Shown: positions 8,311 to 16,459 of the stretch, piece after piece | Layout: every line of letters begins with the position of its first letter | Position numbering within the stretch: position 1 is the first letter of the stretch | Position numbers and translations under genes: made by a program | The notes under the pieces: generated by a model | The model's input: only the letters and a program-made list of their open reading frames with translations | Told to the model about the DNA's origin: nothing | Databases searched by the model: none | Assembly (NCBI RefSeq): GCF_001650905.1 | Contig: NZ_LXYG01000017.1 | Coordinates: 434,001-498,000 of the forward strand | Reading direction: 5' to 3' | Length of the DNA: 64,000 bases | DNA from: Balneola sp. EhC07 | GTDB taxonomy: Bacteria > Bacteroidota > Rhodothermia > Balneolales > Balneolaceae

Positions 8311-9453
8311 ATGGGGTATCAGCAAGCCCTTGAACAAACTATTGGGGTGCCATTTACTGAGGGAAACTCTGTAACCGTTCTAAAAAACGGAGATGAAATA
8401 TTTCCGTCCATGAAAGAGGCTGTTTCTAAAGCACAGAAGTCAATTTCTTTTTTGACTTTTGTGTATTGGCAGGGAAATATAGCAGTTGAATTTGCTGAGT
8501 TGTTTTCAAAAAAAGCCAGAGAAGGTGTAATGGTAAAAGTGCTCTTGGATTCGTACGGAGCTTTTCCAATGCGTCAGGAACTTGTTGACCTAATGATCGA
8601 TTCGGGAGTTGAAGTGGTATGGTTTCGTCCGCTTTCCAGATGGAAAGTTTGGAAAATGGATAACAGAACGCATCGAAAAATTCTTATCTGTGACGAAAAA
8701 ACAGCATTTACCGGCGGAGTTGGTATAGCTGAAGAGTGGACCGGTGATGCCGGAAATAAAGACGAATGGAGAGAAACTCATTTTAAAATAGAAGGTCCTG
8801 CTGTGGAGGGAATTAAAGCGGCTTTCACTGAAAACTGGATCGAAGCGGGAAATGAGCTGGAAATAAATAAAAGTGAGACAAGTACATTACAAAGTACCGG
8901 TTCTGTAAAAATTCAGACTGTTCGTACTTCTGCTTCTGTACGCTGGAGCGATATTGTTCTTTTGTATCAATCTTTAATTGAGCTGGCTGAAAAAAGAATT
9001 CTTATTCAGACTGCATATTTTAATCCTGATGAAAAGCTTGTTGAACTGCTGACTAAACGAGCCAAAGAAGGGATAGAAGTAAAGATCATATTTCCGGGAA
9101 AGTACACAGATCAAAGAGCTACTAAAATAATGGCGGGTCACAGCTTTGAAAGATTACTGGAAGCGGGAGTGGAGTTATTCTATTATCAGAAAACAATGAT
9201 GCATGCCAAAGTAATTATGGTTGATGATGAGCTTTCTTGTATAGGATCTGCAAATTTCAACCATCGTTCTATGCTAAAAGATGATGAGATCAATCTGGTT
9301 ATGATCGACAAAAGTATATTTAAAGAACTTTTTGCTCACTTCGAAGAAGACCTGGATTACTGTGAGCGTATTACAAATTTCAGATGGAAAAAAAGAGATT
9401 CCGTCAAAAGAGCTTTGGAAGTAATCGTTCGTCCATTTAGGCAACAACTGTAA
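8311..9453 (+). CDS. phospholipase D-family protein (cardiolipin synthase-like)
   Basis: The 380-residue enzyme has two HKD motifs: HRKILICD at residues 121-128 (His121, Lys123, Asp128) and HAKVIMVD at 298-305, each followed by the usual GG or GSANFNHRS segment. Two such halves form one active site in cardiolipin synthases, which condense phosphatidyl groups. Unlike E. coli ClsA it lacks N-terminal membrane helices, closer to ClsB-type enzymes. The start at 8311 is the first ATG in frame. A short membrane protein gene ends 10 bp upstream, so cotranscription is likely. Confidence 0.9.
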   Translation: MGYQQALEQTIGVPFTEGNSVTVLKNGDEIFPSMKEAVSKAQKSISFLTFVYWQGNIAVEFAELFSKKAREGVMVKVLLDSYGAFPMRQELVDLMIDSGVEVVWFRPLSRWKVWKMDNRTHRKILICDEKTAFTGGVGIAEEWTGDAGNKDEWRETHFKIEGPAVEGIKAAFTENWIEAGNELEINKSETSTLQSTGSVKIQTVRTSASVRWSDIVLLYQSLIELAEKRILIQTAYFNPDEKLVELLTKRAKEGIEVKIIFPGKYTDQRATKIMAGHSFERLLEAGVELFYYQKTMMHAKVIMVDDELSCIGSANFNHRSMLKDDEINLVMIDKSIFKELFAHFEEDLDYCERITNFRWKKRDSVKRALEVIVRPFRQQL

Positions 9454-9499
9454 GATATGTTCTTCTTATACCTGCTCACAAAATGAGAGCTATTTGTTT

Positions 9500-10378
9500 T
9501 TATAATTGTATCTCAGGTTGATTCGTTAGATCACAAAGTTCTTCGCTGATTTCCCATAACTTTTTTGCAGCTTCCATATCTCTGGCTTGTTTCTTTGGAG
9601 CGACCGCTTTCATGTTTTTGAAATAAGCGCCGTTTGCATTTTCAACTTCATCAGAGCTGGCCAGATAAACAGATGTTTCGGCGCCTTCTTTGTTCGAAGT
9701 CATAAACACACCAAATACTTTGTAAAACAAACTTATATACCATTCTCCGCTTTGTCCAAAATTAGAACGAATCACGCCAGGGTGAAGACAGTTTGCGGTG
9801 ACATCGCTATCCTTTAATCGCTCAGCCAATTCTTTAGTAAATAGAATGTTAAAGAGTTTAGAGTTTCCATAGGCTTTCATTGGGCTGAAATTTTCCTGAA
9901 GTTGAATGTTCTCAGGATCAAATTCTCCGGCGCGGTGAGCGTCAGAAGCTACGTTTACAATACGGGCTTTTTTGGCTGCTTTTATATTATCCAGCAACAG
10001 ATGAGTGAAGAGGAAATAACCAATGTGATTGACTGCAAAAGTTTCTTCCAGTCCATCCACGGTCTCATTTCTTTCGGAAGCTATAAAGCCATGATTATTT
10101 ATAAGAACATCTATTTTTTTGTATCGGGATGTGATCTCTTCAGCTGCTTTATGAATTTCCTTCTGAATAGAGAAATCACAAAGTACGATTGCGATTCCGG
10201 CATCATCTACAGTTTGCAGAATTTCATTTTTTGCTTGGATGGCTTTGTCTTCATTTCTGCAAACCATTACAATGTAAGCTCCCTTTTTAGCCAATGCTTT
10301 TGCAGTTTCGAAGCCTATTCCGGAATTAGCGCCTGTAATTACGCAGAGTTTATTTGTCATATCCATAGTTGAAATCAT
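9500..10378 (-). CDS. short-chain dehydrogenase, retinol dehydrogenase-like
   Basis: A Rossmann-fold oxidoreductase of 292 residues. TGANSGIG at residues 15-22 binds NAD(P)H, INNHG near 93-97 replaces the usual NNAG, Ser145 and the pair Tyr170-Lys174 (YGNSK) complete the active site. Its length and the DAHRAGEF segment after Ser145 resemble WW-oxidoreductase/retinol-dehydrogenase-type SDRs. The substrate cannot be predicted. Translation might begin at Met5 or Met7 instead. The gene is divergent from the GroES-like gene, with about 70 bp of AT-rich DNA between. Confidence 0.9.
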   Translation of the reverse strand: MISTMDMTNKLCVITGANSGIGFETAKALAKKGAYIVMVCRNEDKAIQAKNEILQTVDDAGIAIVLCDFSIQKEIHKAAEEITSRYKKIDVLINNHGFIASERNETVDGLEETFAVNHIGYFLFTHLLLDNIKAAKKARIVNVASDAHRAGEFDPENIQLQENFSPMKAYGNSKLFNILFTKELAERLKDSDVTANCLHPGVIRSNFGQSGEWYISLFYKVFGVFMTSNKEGAETSVYLASSDEVENANGAYFKNMKAVAPKKQARDMEAAKKLWEISEELCDLTNQPEIQL

Positions 10379-10449
10379 TTTTTGTTTTCTACACGTTAAT
10401 CTAAACTCAAAGGTTCAGAATTCCTTATTTTTTCATAAACTTTAAGATT

Positions 10450-10815
10450 ATGATACAGGAATACCTTAATTCAGTTGAAAAATTTATAGTAGTTGGTGAT
10501 CGCGTACTCATCAAACCAAGGGATATGGAAACTCATACTCGGAGCGGACTAGTGTTACCGGCTTCTGTAAAGGAAAAAGAAGAGATCCAAAGTGGTTATA
10601 TCATAAAAACAGGTCCCGGTTATCCTATTCCCAATACAGATTTTGAAGAAAGCTGGAAAGCTAATGAAGACACAAAGTATATCGGTATGCAAGCCAACGC
10701 CGGCGACTTAGCTATTTTCCTGAAAAGCAGAGCGCATGAAATTGAATTCGAAAATGAGAAATATCTTATAGTACCGCACAGTGCTGTTCTCCTGTTGATC
10801 AGAGATGAAGACTGA
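10450..10815 (+). CDS. GroES-like co-chaperonin family protein
   Basis: 121 residues with the Cpn10 fold signature: VGDRVLIKP near the start, SGLVLP in the mobile-loop region, GDLAIFLKS, and the final strand YLIVPHSAVLLLI. It is about 25 residues longer than classical GroES (about 95), with an insertion at GYPIPNTDFEESWKANEDTK. No groEL lies beside it, so it is probably a divergent second copy and not the main co-chaperonin. Whether it still caps GroEL is unknown. Confidence 0.85.
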   Translation: MIQEYLNSVEKFIVVGDRVLIKPRDMETHTRSGLVLPASVKEKEEIQSGYIIKTGPGYPIPNTDFEESWKANEDTKYIGMQANAGDLAIFLKSRAHEIEFENEKYLIVPHSAVLLLIRDED

Positions 10816-10818
10816 AAA

Positions 10819-10900
10819 AATAACGAATACAGAACAGGGAATATCGAGTATCGAAGTATTTTTTTAAAAATTCATTATTGGGTAGTCAATATTCGTTATT
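10819..10900. repeat. inverted repeat between convergent gene ends
   Basis: AATAACGAATA at 10819-10829 pairs perfectly with 10890-10900. The right arm forms the last codons (Asn-Asn-Glu-Tyr) of the minus-strand DUF1801 gene and abuts its TGA; the left arm starts three bases past the TGA stop of the GroES-like gene. The interior contains GAATATCGAGTATCGAAGTAT, itself repetitive (written here only as a description of 10840-10860). It may work as a two-way terminator, or be an inserted palindrome. Confidence 0.7.
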
Positions 10901-11263
10901 CCGCTTTGGTTTGTAAGGGACGGTTTCATCCAGAAAGAGTGCTTCGTTTATGATCTCGTTCATTAACTTTTTAGGGATTTCATCAACCGATGCGAATTCA
11001 GCACTAAGCACTTGTTTCCGGCCTTTGCTTTCCAGTAAACCTTGTTCGTTAGACATCTCGTAGCCTCTTAAAAAGCAGATCGCGATTTTATCCGGTTTTA
11101 CGGGATTCAGATAACAAACCCATGTGTTTTGATAGTAAAATGGAATCTTATACCTGATCTTAGGTGTCACAGCAGGAAATGAGGTTAACACATCATGAAA
11201 GTATAAAAGCACCTCCTGTTGATCTCCTTCAAATCCATAAATGTAATCTTCTATAGTTTGCAT
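10886..11263 (-). CDS. DUF1801 domain protein
   Basis: 125 residues. The middle part (ITPKIRYKIPFYY-like: PAVTPKIRYKIPFYYQ, then KIAICFLRG) matches the DUF1801/YdhG fold, which is related to frataxin-like SufE-IscU-type folds and has no settled function. The protein is cytosolic with no signal. The final residues KRNNEY are coded by the arm of an inverted repeat, so the native C-terminus may have been altered by repeat insertion. It is convergent with the GroES-like gene. Confidence 0.85.
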   Translation of the reverse strand: MQTIEDYIYGFEGDQQEVLLYFHDVLTSFPAVTPKIRYKIPFYYQNTWVCYLNPVKPDKIAICFLRGYEMSNEQGLLESKGRKQVLSAEFASVDEIPKKLMNEIINEALFLDETVPYKPKRNNEY

Positions 11264-11290
11264 ATTGGAGATTAATAAAAATTAGGTATC

Positions 11291-11327
11291 AAAAAAAAGT
11301 GGCTCCCAAAATTAATTGAAAGCCACT
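11291..11327 (-). terminator. Rho-independent terminator
   Basis: Read on the minus strand, AGTGGCT (11321-11327) pairs with AGCCACT (11298-11304) over a 16-base loop and is followed by eight T residues. It lies about 25 bases past the stop of the GIN-domain gene. Confidence 0.8.
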
Positions 11328-11353
11328 CTCTTGATGAATAGGTCTCTCTCAAC

Positions 11354-11866
11354 CTAGTTTCTTTTAACTTCGCCTGCATCTATAATATCTTTATGAACAA
11401 ACGGGTTTCCTTTGTAATTGATGATTCCACCACCCTTTATTTTTCCATAAAGAAATTCCTGAGCATCTAAACTAATTATTCCACCACTTTCAATTGATGC
11501 AAACATAGAGTCCGCTTTAACAGATGAAAGGTTGATAATTCCGCCATTCTTCACATTGATATCAACAATTTTTGGAGCTCCAATAACTACTTCAGCTTTG
11601 CAGTTATCAAATCCATCTTTTTTTGTTATGTGTAAAGTATTCTCAGATACATTTGTTTCGAATGCTTCAACACAGGCTCCTTCACCATTGATCTGAAGTG
11701 TGTTTTTTTCATTGTATAAAACTACGATGTTTCCCGCTGATTCTATGGAAAGGTCAGCAAACGATTCTACCGAAATTTGTTTTGTTACCCAGTCGGTTGG
11801 GGTAATATCTGTTGATGGAGCTAGTGGCACCAGCAATGATATAAGAGAAAGGATTAGGGTTTTCAT
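11354..11866 (-). CDS. GIN-domain (DUF2807) secreted protein
   Basis: The start at 11866 gives a proper Sec signal peptide (MKTLILSLISLLVPLAP); an in-frame ATG 57 bases upstream would add an unlikely hydrophilic leader. The 170-residue product carries the beta-helical repeats typical of head GIN domains: alternating short strands such as ADLSIESAGNIVVLY, VDINVKNGGIINLSS, ASIESGGIISLDA and KIKGGGIINYKG. Such proteins are exported to the cell surface or periplasm in Bacteroidota and are thought to bind by their stacked strands; the role is unknown. A strong terminator follows. Confidence 0.82.
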   Translation of the reverse strand: MKTLILSLISLLVPLAPSTDITPTDWVTKQISVESFADLSIESAGNIVVLYNEKNTLQINGEGACVEAFETNVSENTLHITKKDGFDNCKAEVVIGAPKIVDINVKNGGIINLSSVKADSMFASIESGGIISLDAQEFLYGKIKGGGIINYKGNPFVHKDIIDAGEVKRN

Positions 11867-12130
11867 GATTGTACTCTCTGATTTTGGTTCTTGATGATAG
11901 TCTTGAACCTTAGACGAGTGCAATCTTAGTTAGTTGCGACCGAAGATGTTAAATAAATGTTAAAAACAGGAAAGTGAAAGTTAAAAGTGAAAAATAGCTC
12001 ACTTCTAATTTATTTTCTGCGGTGATGACAGATACACGAGTTTAATGTAAAAAAACATGAATCATAAAACATTGCGGGGTAGTAAGCGTAGGTTTTTTAT
12101 TCCAAACTAAACACACATACTTCTACCATT

Positions 12131-12622
12131 ATGAAAAACCAAAAGCTCTTCAAAATATTACCACTGTTTATCATTTCTGGATTATCAATACAGTTAAACG
12201 GGCAGGCTCAGGAAAGTCAGTATGAATATTTAAAAAGCACATTGACTTCTGCTAAAGATTTCACAATCGAAGTTTTCAACGCAATGCCAGCAGATGATTA
12301 TTCTTTTAAGCCAACGGAAGATGTTCGAACATTTGCAGCACAAGCGTACCACATTGCGTATAGTTTAGAGTGGTTTAGCAACAGACTGAAAGGAACTCCA
12401 ATAGCCTGGGCACCGGGAGATGAAGATGCGATGTCTAAAGATGAGTTGGTTAAATATGTAACCGAGCAATTCGATTCAATGACAGAAATAGTTATGAATG
12501 CTGAAGAAAGCGGACCTTTTACTTCCGGGGTAATTGGGGTGCTCCGCCATAATTCTCATCATCGCGGGCAAATGGTTACCTATCTGAGAGCAAATGGTAT
12601 TGCTCCTCCGTCATATAAGTAG
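12131..12622 (+). CDS. DinB-family protein, secreted
   Basis: 163 residues with a signal peptide (hydrophobic residues 8-24, probable cleavage at NGQA). The mature part is a four-helix DinB/YfiT-like fold: AMPADDYSFKPTEDVRTF, AYHIAYSLEWF with the first metal-binding His, and RHNSHHRGQMVTYLRANG with the other His ligands near the end. DinB-like enzymes often bind Zn or Ni and can act as thiol-dependent transferases. Export of such a protein is common in this phylum. It stands alone, followed by a possible terminator. Confidence 0.88.
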   Translation: MKNQKLFKILPLFIISGLSIQLNGQAQESQYEYLKSTLTSAKDFTIEVFNAMPADDYSFKPTEDVRTFAAQAYHIAYSLEWFSNRLKGTPIAWAPGDEDAMSKDELVKYVTEQFDSMTEIVMNAEESGPFTSGVIGVLRHNSHHRGQMVTYLRANGIAPPSYK

Positions 12623-12646
12623 TTAAAACATATACCACATTCTTCG

Positions 12647-12697
12647 AGCACCATTTGGTTGGTTCAGTTTAAGTTGGATCACATTTGGTGCTTTTTT
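12647..12697 (+). terminator. possible terminator after the DinB gene
   Basis: AGCACCA (12647-12653) pairs with TGGTGCT (12686-12692), followed by a run of T to 12697. The loop is 32 bases, longer than usual, so the call is tentative. Confidence 0.45.
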
Positions 12698-12771
12698 ATG
12701 ATTAAGAACTAAAGAAAAGAACAGAAAAGTTACTGTCAGACTAAATCTGAGTTCTCATAAAGCTTAAGACA

Positions 12772-13518
12772 TTAAATACCAGTATCAAGTTCAGCTCTCC
12801 AGGCATTAAGTCTGTCAAAAGCTTCAAGCATTCCGGAACCGTACCAGCTAAACCATTCTCCATTAATTAGTTCAATTTTAGCATCAGGACAGATTTCCTT
12901 TATTTCTTCAATGTGTTTTTGCTTGAAAGGAAAAGGCTCGCTACTCAAAAGGATCAATTCCGGATCTTGATTTTGCAGTTCGTCTACAGAGATCTGAGGA
13001 TAACGTTGCTGATCAGTAAATATATTTTCCAGATCATAATGCTTCATTACAGAATCAATATAGGTGCCACTAGCAGCAACCATCCACGGATCTTTCCATA
13101 TGAAGTAAGCTGTTTTTAAAGGCGGATATTTCGGAGACTCGGACAGCAAAACCATAATTTCATCAACAAGCTTTTGAGCATTTGATTCCAATCCCAAGTC
13201 TCCGCCAAGTTCACATATTGCATTTATCGCATCATTTATAGTATCAATTTCTGTGATATTTACTTCTGTATGTGCCTGAAGTTCTTGTACATCTTCTTTT
13301 CTGTTTTCTTCGTGATTGGCAATAATGTAATCAGGGTTCAGAGATAGTATCTTTTCAATATTCGGATTTTTTGTTCCACCGATAATGGGAATCTCCTTTA
13401 CCAGTTCTTCAGGATGGATACAAAAACGGGTTCTGCCAACAAGTCTGTTGCCAAGTCCCAAATCCAGTACTAATTGTGTAAGACTAGGAACCAGACTTAT
13501 GATTCTTTGATAAGACAT
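12772..13518 (-). CDS. BtuF-like helical-backbone metal/cobalamin-binding protein
   Basis: From Met at 13518 the product has 248 residues and begins RIISLVPSLTQLVLDLG, the standard opening of the BtuF/TroA-like periplasmic binding fold, followed by GRTRFC, IGGTKNPNIEKIL and LNPDYIIANHEENR. A longer in-frame start at 13665 would overlap the divergent gene and is unlikely. No signal peptide is visible, as in other members of this subfamily from Bacteroidota, so it may act in the cytoplasm or the start may be wrong. No transporter partner is nearby. It is divergent from the flavin monooxygenase gene. Confidence 0.82.
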   Translation of the reverse strand: MSYQRIISLVPSLTQLVLDLGLGNRLVGRTRFCIHPEELVKEIPIIGGTKNPNIEKILSLNPDYIIANHEENRKEDVQELQAHTEVNITEIDTINDAINAICELGGDLGLESNAQKLVDEIMVLLSESPKYPPLKTAYFIWKDPWMVAASGTYIDSVMKHYDLENIFTDQQRYPQISVDELQNQDPELILLSSEPFPFKQKHIEEIKEICPDAKIELINGEWFSWYGSGMLEAFDRLNAWRAELDTGI

Positions 13519-13591
13519 TTCCGGAAATTGAATTATTTTTAGAATTAATATGTAAGATAACCAATCAACAACGGAACCAATAACCACCAAT

Positions 13592-14617
13592 ATGGAATTA
13601 GGCATTTTCACTTTTGTAGATAATAATCCGGATCCGAATACCGGAGAGAAATTGCATCCTTCCAAGCGGTTGCAGAATTTAATAGAAGAAGCTGAGTTGG
13701 CAGATCAAGCCGGTTTGGATATCTATGGGATTGGAGAACATCACCGTGAAGAGTATGTGGCTTCGGCTCCGGCGGTAATTTTATCAGCTATTGCAGCCAG
13801 AACAAAGAATATACGATTAACAAGTACGGTTACGGTTTTGGGTTCAGAGGATCCCGTTCGGGTTTTTCAGCAGTTTGCTACCTTAGATCTGTTATCAAAA
13901 GGGAGAGCAGAAATCATGGTAGGAAGAGGTTCTTTTATTGAATCGTTTCCATTGTTTGGTTATGACTTACAGAACTACGAAGAGCTGTTTGAAGAGAAAT
14001 TAGAGCTTTTGATGAAGCTTCGAGAAAACGAAAAAATAACCTGGTCCGGAAATTTCAGAGCTGCAATTGATGACAAAGGAATATATCCGCAACCGATGCA
14101 ATCGGAATTACCTATTTGGAGAGCAGTAGGAGGTACGCCAAAATCAGCATATGTAACCGGCGCTCTGGGATTACCATTAGCATTGGCAATTATCGGAGGA
14201 TTGCCCGAGCAGTTCAAGCAATTTGCTGATATTCATGAGCGGGGAGCAAAAGACAATGGAAAAGAAAAGCCTGCTCTAAGTATCAATTCTCATGGTTTTA
14301 TTGCGGAGACTTCAGAAGAAGCAAAAGACATTGCTTTCCCGGCGTTTAAACAGACTATGGATAAGATCGGAAGTGAGAGAGGTTGGGCACCAATGAGCAG
14401 AGAACAATTTGAATCATCAACCATGCTTAAAGGCGCTAACTTTATTGGTAGTCCACAGGAGATCATTGATAAAATCTTATATCAGCATGAAATTTTCGGA
14501 CACGATCGCTTTCTGATGCAAATGAGTGTGGGTAGCGTTCCTCATGAAAAGATGATGAAATCGATAGAACTGTTTGCTACGGAAGTGGCGCCCGTTGTTA
14601 GAAAAGAGTTGGGGTGA
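13592..14617 (+). CDS. LLM-class flavin-dependent oxidoreductase
   Basis: 341 residues of luciferase-like TIM-barrel type. Recognisable parts: start MELGIFTFVDN, the GLDIYGIGEHHREEY segment with the conserved His pair, a TSTVTVLGSEDPVRVFQQFATLDLLSKGR segment, and GRGSFIESF. Such enzymes use FMNH2 (or F420) to oxidise small molecules; the substrate is unknown. The gene lies alone and is divergent from the BtuF-like gene with 73 bp between them. The following 300 bp are repetitive. Confidence 0.92.
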   Translation: MELGIFTFVDNNPDPNTGEKLHPSKRLQNLIEEAELADQAGLDIYGIGEHHREEYVASAPAVILSAIAARTKNIRLTSTVTVLGSEDPVRVFQQFATLDLLSKGRAEIMVGRGSFIESFPLFGYDLQNYEELFEEKLELLMKLRENEKITWSGNFRAAIDDKGIYPQPMQSELPIWRAVGGTPKSAYVTGALGLPLALAIIGGLPEQFKQFADIHERGAKDNGKEKPALSINSHGFIAETSEEAKDIAFPAFKQTMDKIGSERGWAPMSREQFESSTMLKGANFIGSPQEIIDKILYQHEIFGHDRFLMQMSVGSVPHEKMMKSIELFATEVAPVVRKELG

Positions 14618-14921
14618 TTTTCGTCCCAAGTGTAAAAAATGTACTATTTCTTCGGACGCAAGCATCCTTCTGGTTTAAGGTTTTAAATTGCTTTGTATTT
14701 TAAACAAGCAGATCATTTAGGTTCTGCGGTGCGTGTAATCCCAGCAATTCTTAAATCGCTGCGGATTAAAATCCTCGCTAGTGTACTTAGCAAAATCTGC
14801 GCACCACCTACGTTCAGAATCAAGTTCATCAGAGAGGACTTTAGTCCGAACAACCCCAGGCCTTAAAAGTATTCTCAATCGACTTTCATATCGCAGCGGA
14901 TTGAAATCCTCGCTGGTGTAC
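14618..14921. other. intergenic region with REP-like repeats
   Basis: No gene is seen. The region ends two genes that converge here and contains three REP-like palindromes, listed next. An apparent frame on the minus strand (14717-14929) merely translates these repeats twice (YTSEDFNP) and is not accepted. Confidence 0.65.
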
Positions 14922-14929
14922 CTAACCAA
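14757..14929. repeat. cluster of REP-like palindromes
   Basis: A direct repeat of about 40 bases begins near 14757 and again near 14885. Each copy has the core GGATTnnAATCC (AA or GA in the middle) followed by TCGCT(A/G)GTGTAC and a CAAAATC-like end. Between them, at 14833-14856, is a unit with GGACTTTAGTCC and a GAACAACC tail in the family of the one at 239-264. The layout (short palindrome plus conserved tail, alternating orientation) is that of REP doublets. Confidence 0.65.
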
Positions 14930-15776
14930 ATCGCTTCAAAATTTCCAGAGTTCGGTGTATATACCCGCCTCCAAATAAATTAGCATGAACCAGGATCGGA
15001 TACAGATTGCAGAGTTCAATACGATCTTCAAATCTATCCGCTAAAGGATATTCTGAATTATACCCTTCATAAAAGTAAGAGGAAAAACCACCGAATAAAC
15101 GAGTCATGGCGATGTCCATTTCTCTGTGCCCGTAGTAAACTGCAGGGTCATAAATACTTGCGACTCCACTTTTTGTAAACATATAATTTCCGCTCCAAAG
15201 ATCGCCATGCAGAAGCGCAGGTTGTTCATATGGGAAAAGGTCTTGAACAGTTTTATGAAGTGCATCAACGATTGGAATTAGATCGCTTTCAAATTTTCCG
15301 GTCTGAATTCCAAGTTTGATTTGTGGTTCAATTCTTTCGGAAACAAAGAAATCGGCCCAATTTTGATGTTGAATGTTACTCTGAGGCAATTTCCCAATAA
15401 AGTTATCATGATCCAGCCCAAAAGTAGCAGCAGAATGTTGGTGTAGTTTTGCTAACTCCGTTCCAAATCCATAAGCAGATCCTGAATTTCCGGAACCGGG
15501 AATAAGCAAACTTAACAGCAGAAAGTTTTTTCCGACCTCAACCACCTCAGGAATTACCAGATCAGTGTTCGCATCAGAAAGTATCTTTAAGCCTTTAGAC
15601 TCAGTCTCGAACATATGGTCAGGAGCAGAACTGTTCCATTTAAGGAAAAGGGATTCACCATCACTCAACTTTATAATTGAAGCATTATTAATATCTCCAC
15701 CGGATTGAGTTTTGGAAGATATAATTTCGTCATCAAGCTTTAACTCAACTACAGATCTGATACGGTCAGGGATCAT
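14922..15776 (-). CDS. fructosamine/ketosamine-3-kinase family protein
   Basis: 284 residues with a kinase-like fold. Lys46 (FLKW) is the probable ATP-binding lysine, HGDLWSGNYM at residues 190-199 holds the catalytic Asp192, and YDPAVYYGHREMD at 209-221 holds the metal-binding Asp210. Bacterial members phosphorylate ribulosamines or erythrulosamines on proteins, making an unstable product that falls off, which repairs glycated lysines. The start codon overlaps the stop of the LMW phosphatase gene by 4 bp (ATGA), so translation is coupled. Confidence 0.9.
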   Translation of the reverse strand: MIPDRIRSVVELKLDDEIISSKTQSGGDINNASIIKLSDGESLFLKWNSSAPDHMFETESKGLKILSDANTDLVIPEVVEVGKNFLLLSLLIPGSGNSGSAYGFGTELAKLHQHSAATFGLDHDNFIGKLPQSNIQHQNWADFFVSERIEPQIKLGIQTGKFESDLIPIVDALHKTVQDLFPYEQPALLHGDLWSGNYMFTKSGVASIYDPAVYYGHREMDIAMTRLFGGFSSYFYEGYNSEYPLADRFEDRIELCNLYPILVHANLFGGGYIHRTLEILKRFG

Positions 15777-16285
15777 TTCTCAATATGAGGCTTTAATTCG
15801 TTCAGTAATGCTTCGGTACTTCTGCTCAGAATCTGAAAAACATTCTCAAAACCTTGTAAACCACCATAATAAGGGTCAGGAACACTTCCGTCTTCCGGAG
15901 AAGGATCAAAATCTCTCATTAGTTTAATTTTATGAGCAAACCGATCTCTTCTGTCCAAATCATGAATATTCGAAAAATTTTCTCTATCCATAGCCAGAAT
16001 AAGATCAAATTCCTCCAGATCGGCATACTCAAATTTTCTCGCTTTAGAAGGGAGATGAATTCCATGTTTATTTGCTGTAGCCTGACTTTTACTATTTGCG
16101 CCTTCTCCTACATGATAAGCAGCCGTACCGGCCGAGTCGATATAAAAATAATTTTCGAATCCTTCTTCTCTTACTTTATGAATAAAGAGCCCTTCAGCGG
16201 TCGGACTTCTGCAAATATTACCGAGGCATACAAAGCACAATTTGTAAGGATTTTCTTTCGTAATTGTCCGTAAATATGTTTTCAT
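15773..16285 (-). CDS. low-molecular-weight protein tyrosine phosphatase
   Basis: 170 residues. The P-loop CLGNICRS has nucleophile Cys20 and Arg26 (C-x5-R), with Ser27 following; the general acid Asp137 lies in VPDPYYGG. Classical members act on phosphotyrosine, but eukaryotic LMW-PTP-A also dephosphorylates ribulosamine 5-phosphate on proteins. The overlapping kinase gene makes that second role attractive: the phosphatase would make the substrate for the kinase. The first twelve residues precede the normal start of the fold, so a slightly later start is possible. A short inverted repeat lies upstream. Confidence 0.9.
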   Translation of the reverse strand: MKTYLRTITKENPYKLCFVCLGNICRSPTAEGLFIHKVREEGFENYFYIDSAGTAAYHVGEGANSKSQATANKHGIHLPSKARKFEYADLEEFDLILAMDRENFSNIHDLDRRDRFAHKIKLMRDFDPSPEDGSVPDPYYGGLQGFENVFQILSRSTEALLNELKPHIEK

Positions 16286-16319
16286 GTCTGAATTAAAATT
16301 TTAATGTTTGCAAAAAAGC

Positions 16320-16354
16320 ACCGTTAAGCCCATAGATACAAAATTTTTAACGGT
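16320..16354. promoter_or_regulatory. inverted repeat in divergent promoter region
   Basis: ACCGTTAA (16320-16327) and TTAACGGT (16347-16354) are perfect inverted copies spaced by 19 bases, between the divergent phosphatase and ileS genes. The spacing would suit an operator or a small hairpin. No regulator is known. Confidence 0.3.
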
Positions 16355-16417
16355 TTTAGGAAATTTCATACAAAACTAATATTCCGAACTCAATGCCTGC
16401 TTTTTGCTAAGTTTTTG

Positions 16418-16425
16418 TATATTTG
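16418..16425 (+). promoter_or_regulatory. candidate Bacteroidota-type -7 element for ileS
   Basis: TATATTTG fits the TAnnTTTG consensus of Bacteroidota promoters and lies 34 bases before the ileS start. A matching -33 TTTG at the right distance is not clear, so this is tentative. Confidence 0.3.
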
Positions 16426-16459
16426 AGGCTTAAAATTATTCTGTGGACAACATATTTAT

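Noticed and set aside
13519-13665. Longer start of the BtuF-like gene
   Set aside because: It would overlap the divergent flavin monooxygenase gene by 74 bp and adds a region with no similarity to the family.
14717-14929. Minus-strand frame of 70 codons
   Set aside because: It translates two copies of a REP-like repeat (YTSEDFNP occurs twice) and overlaps the start of no real domain.
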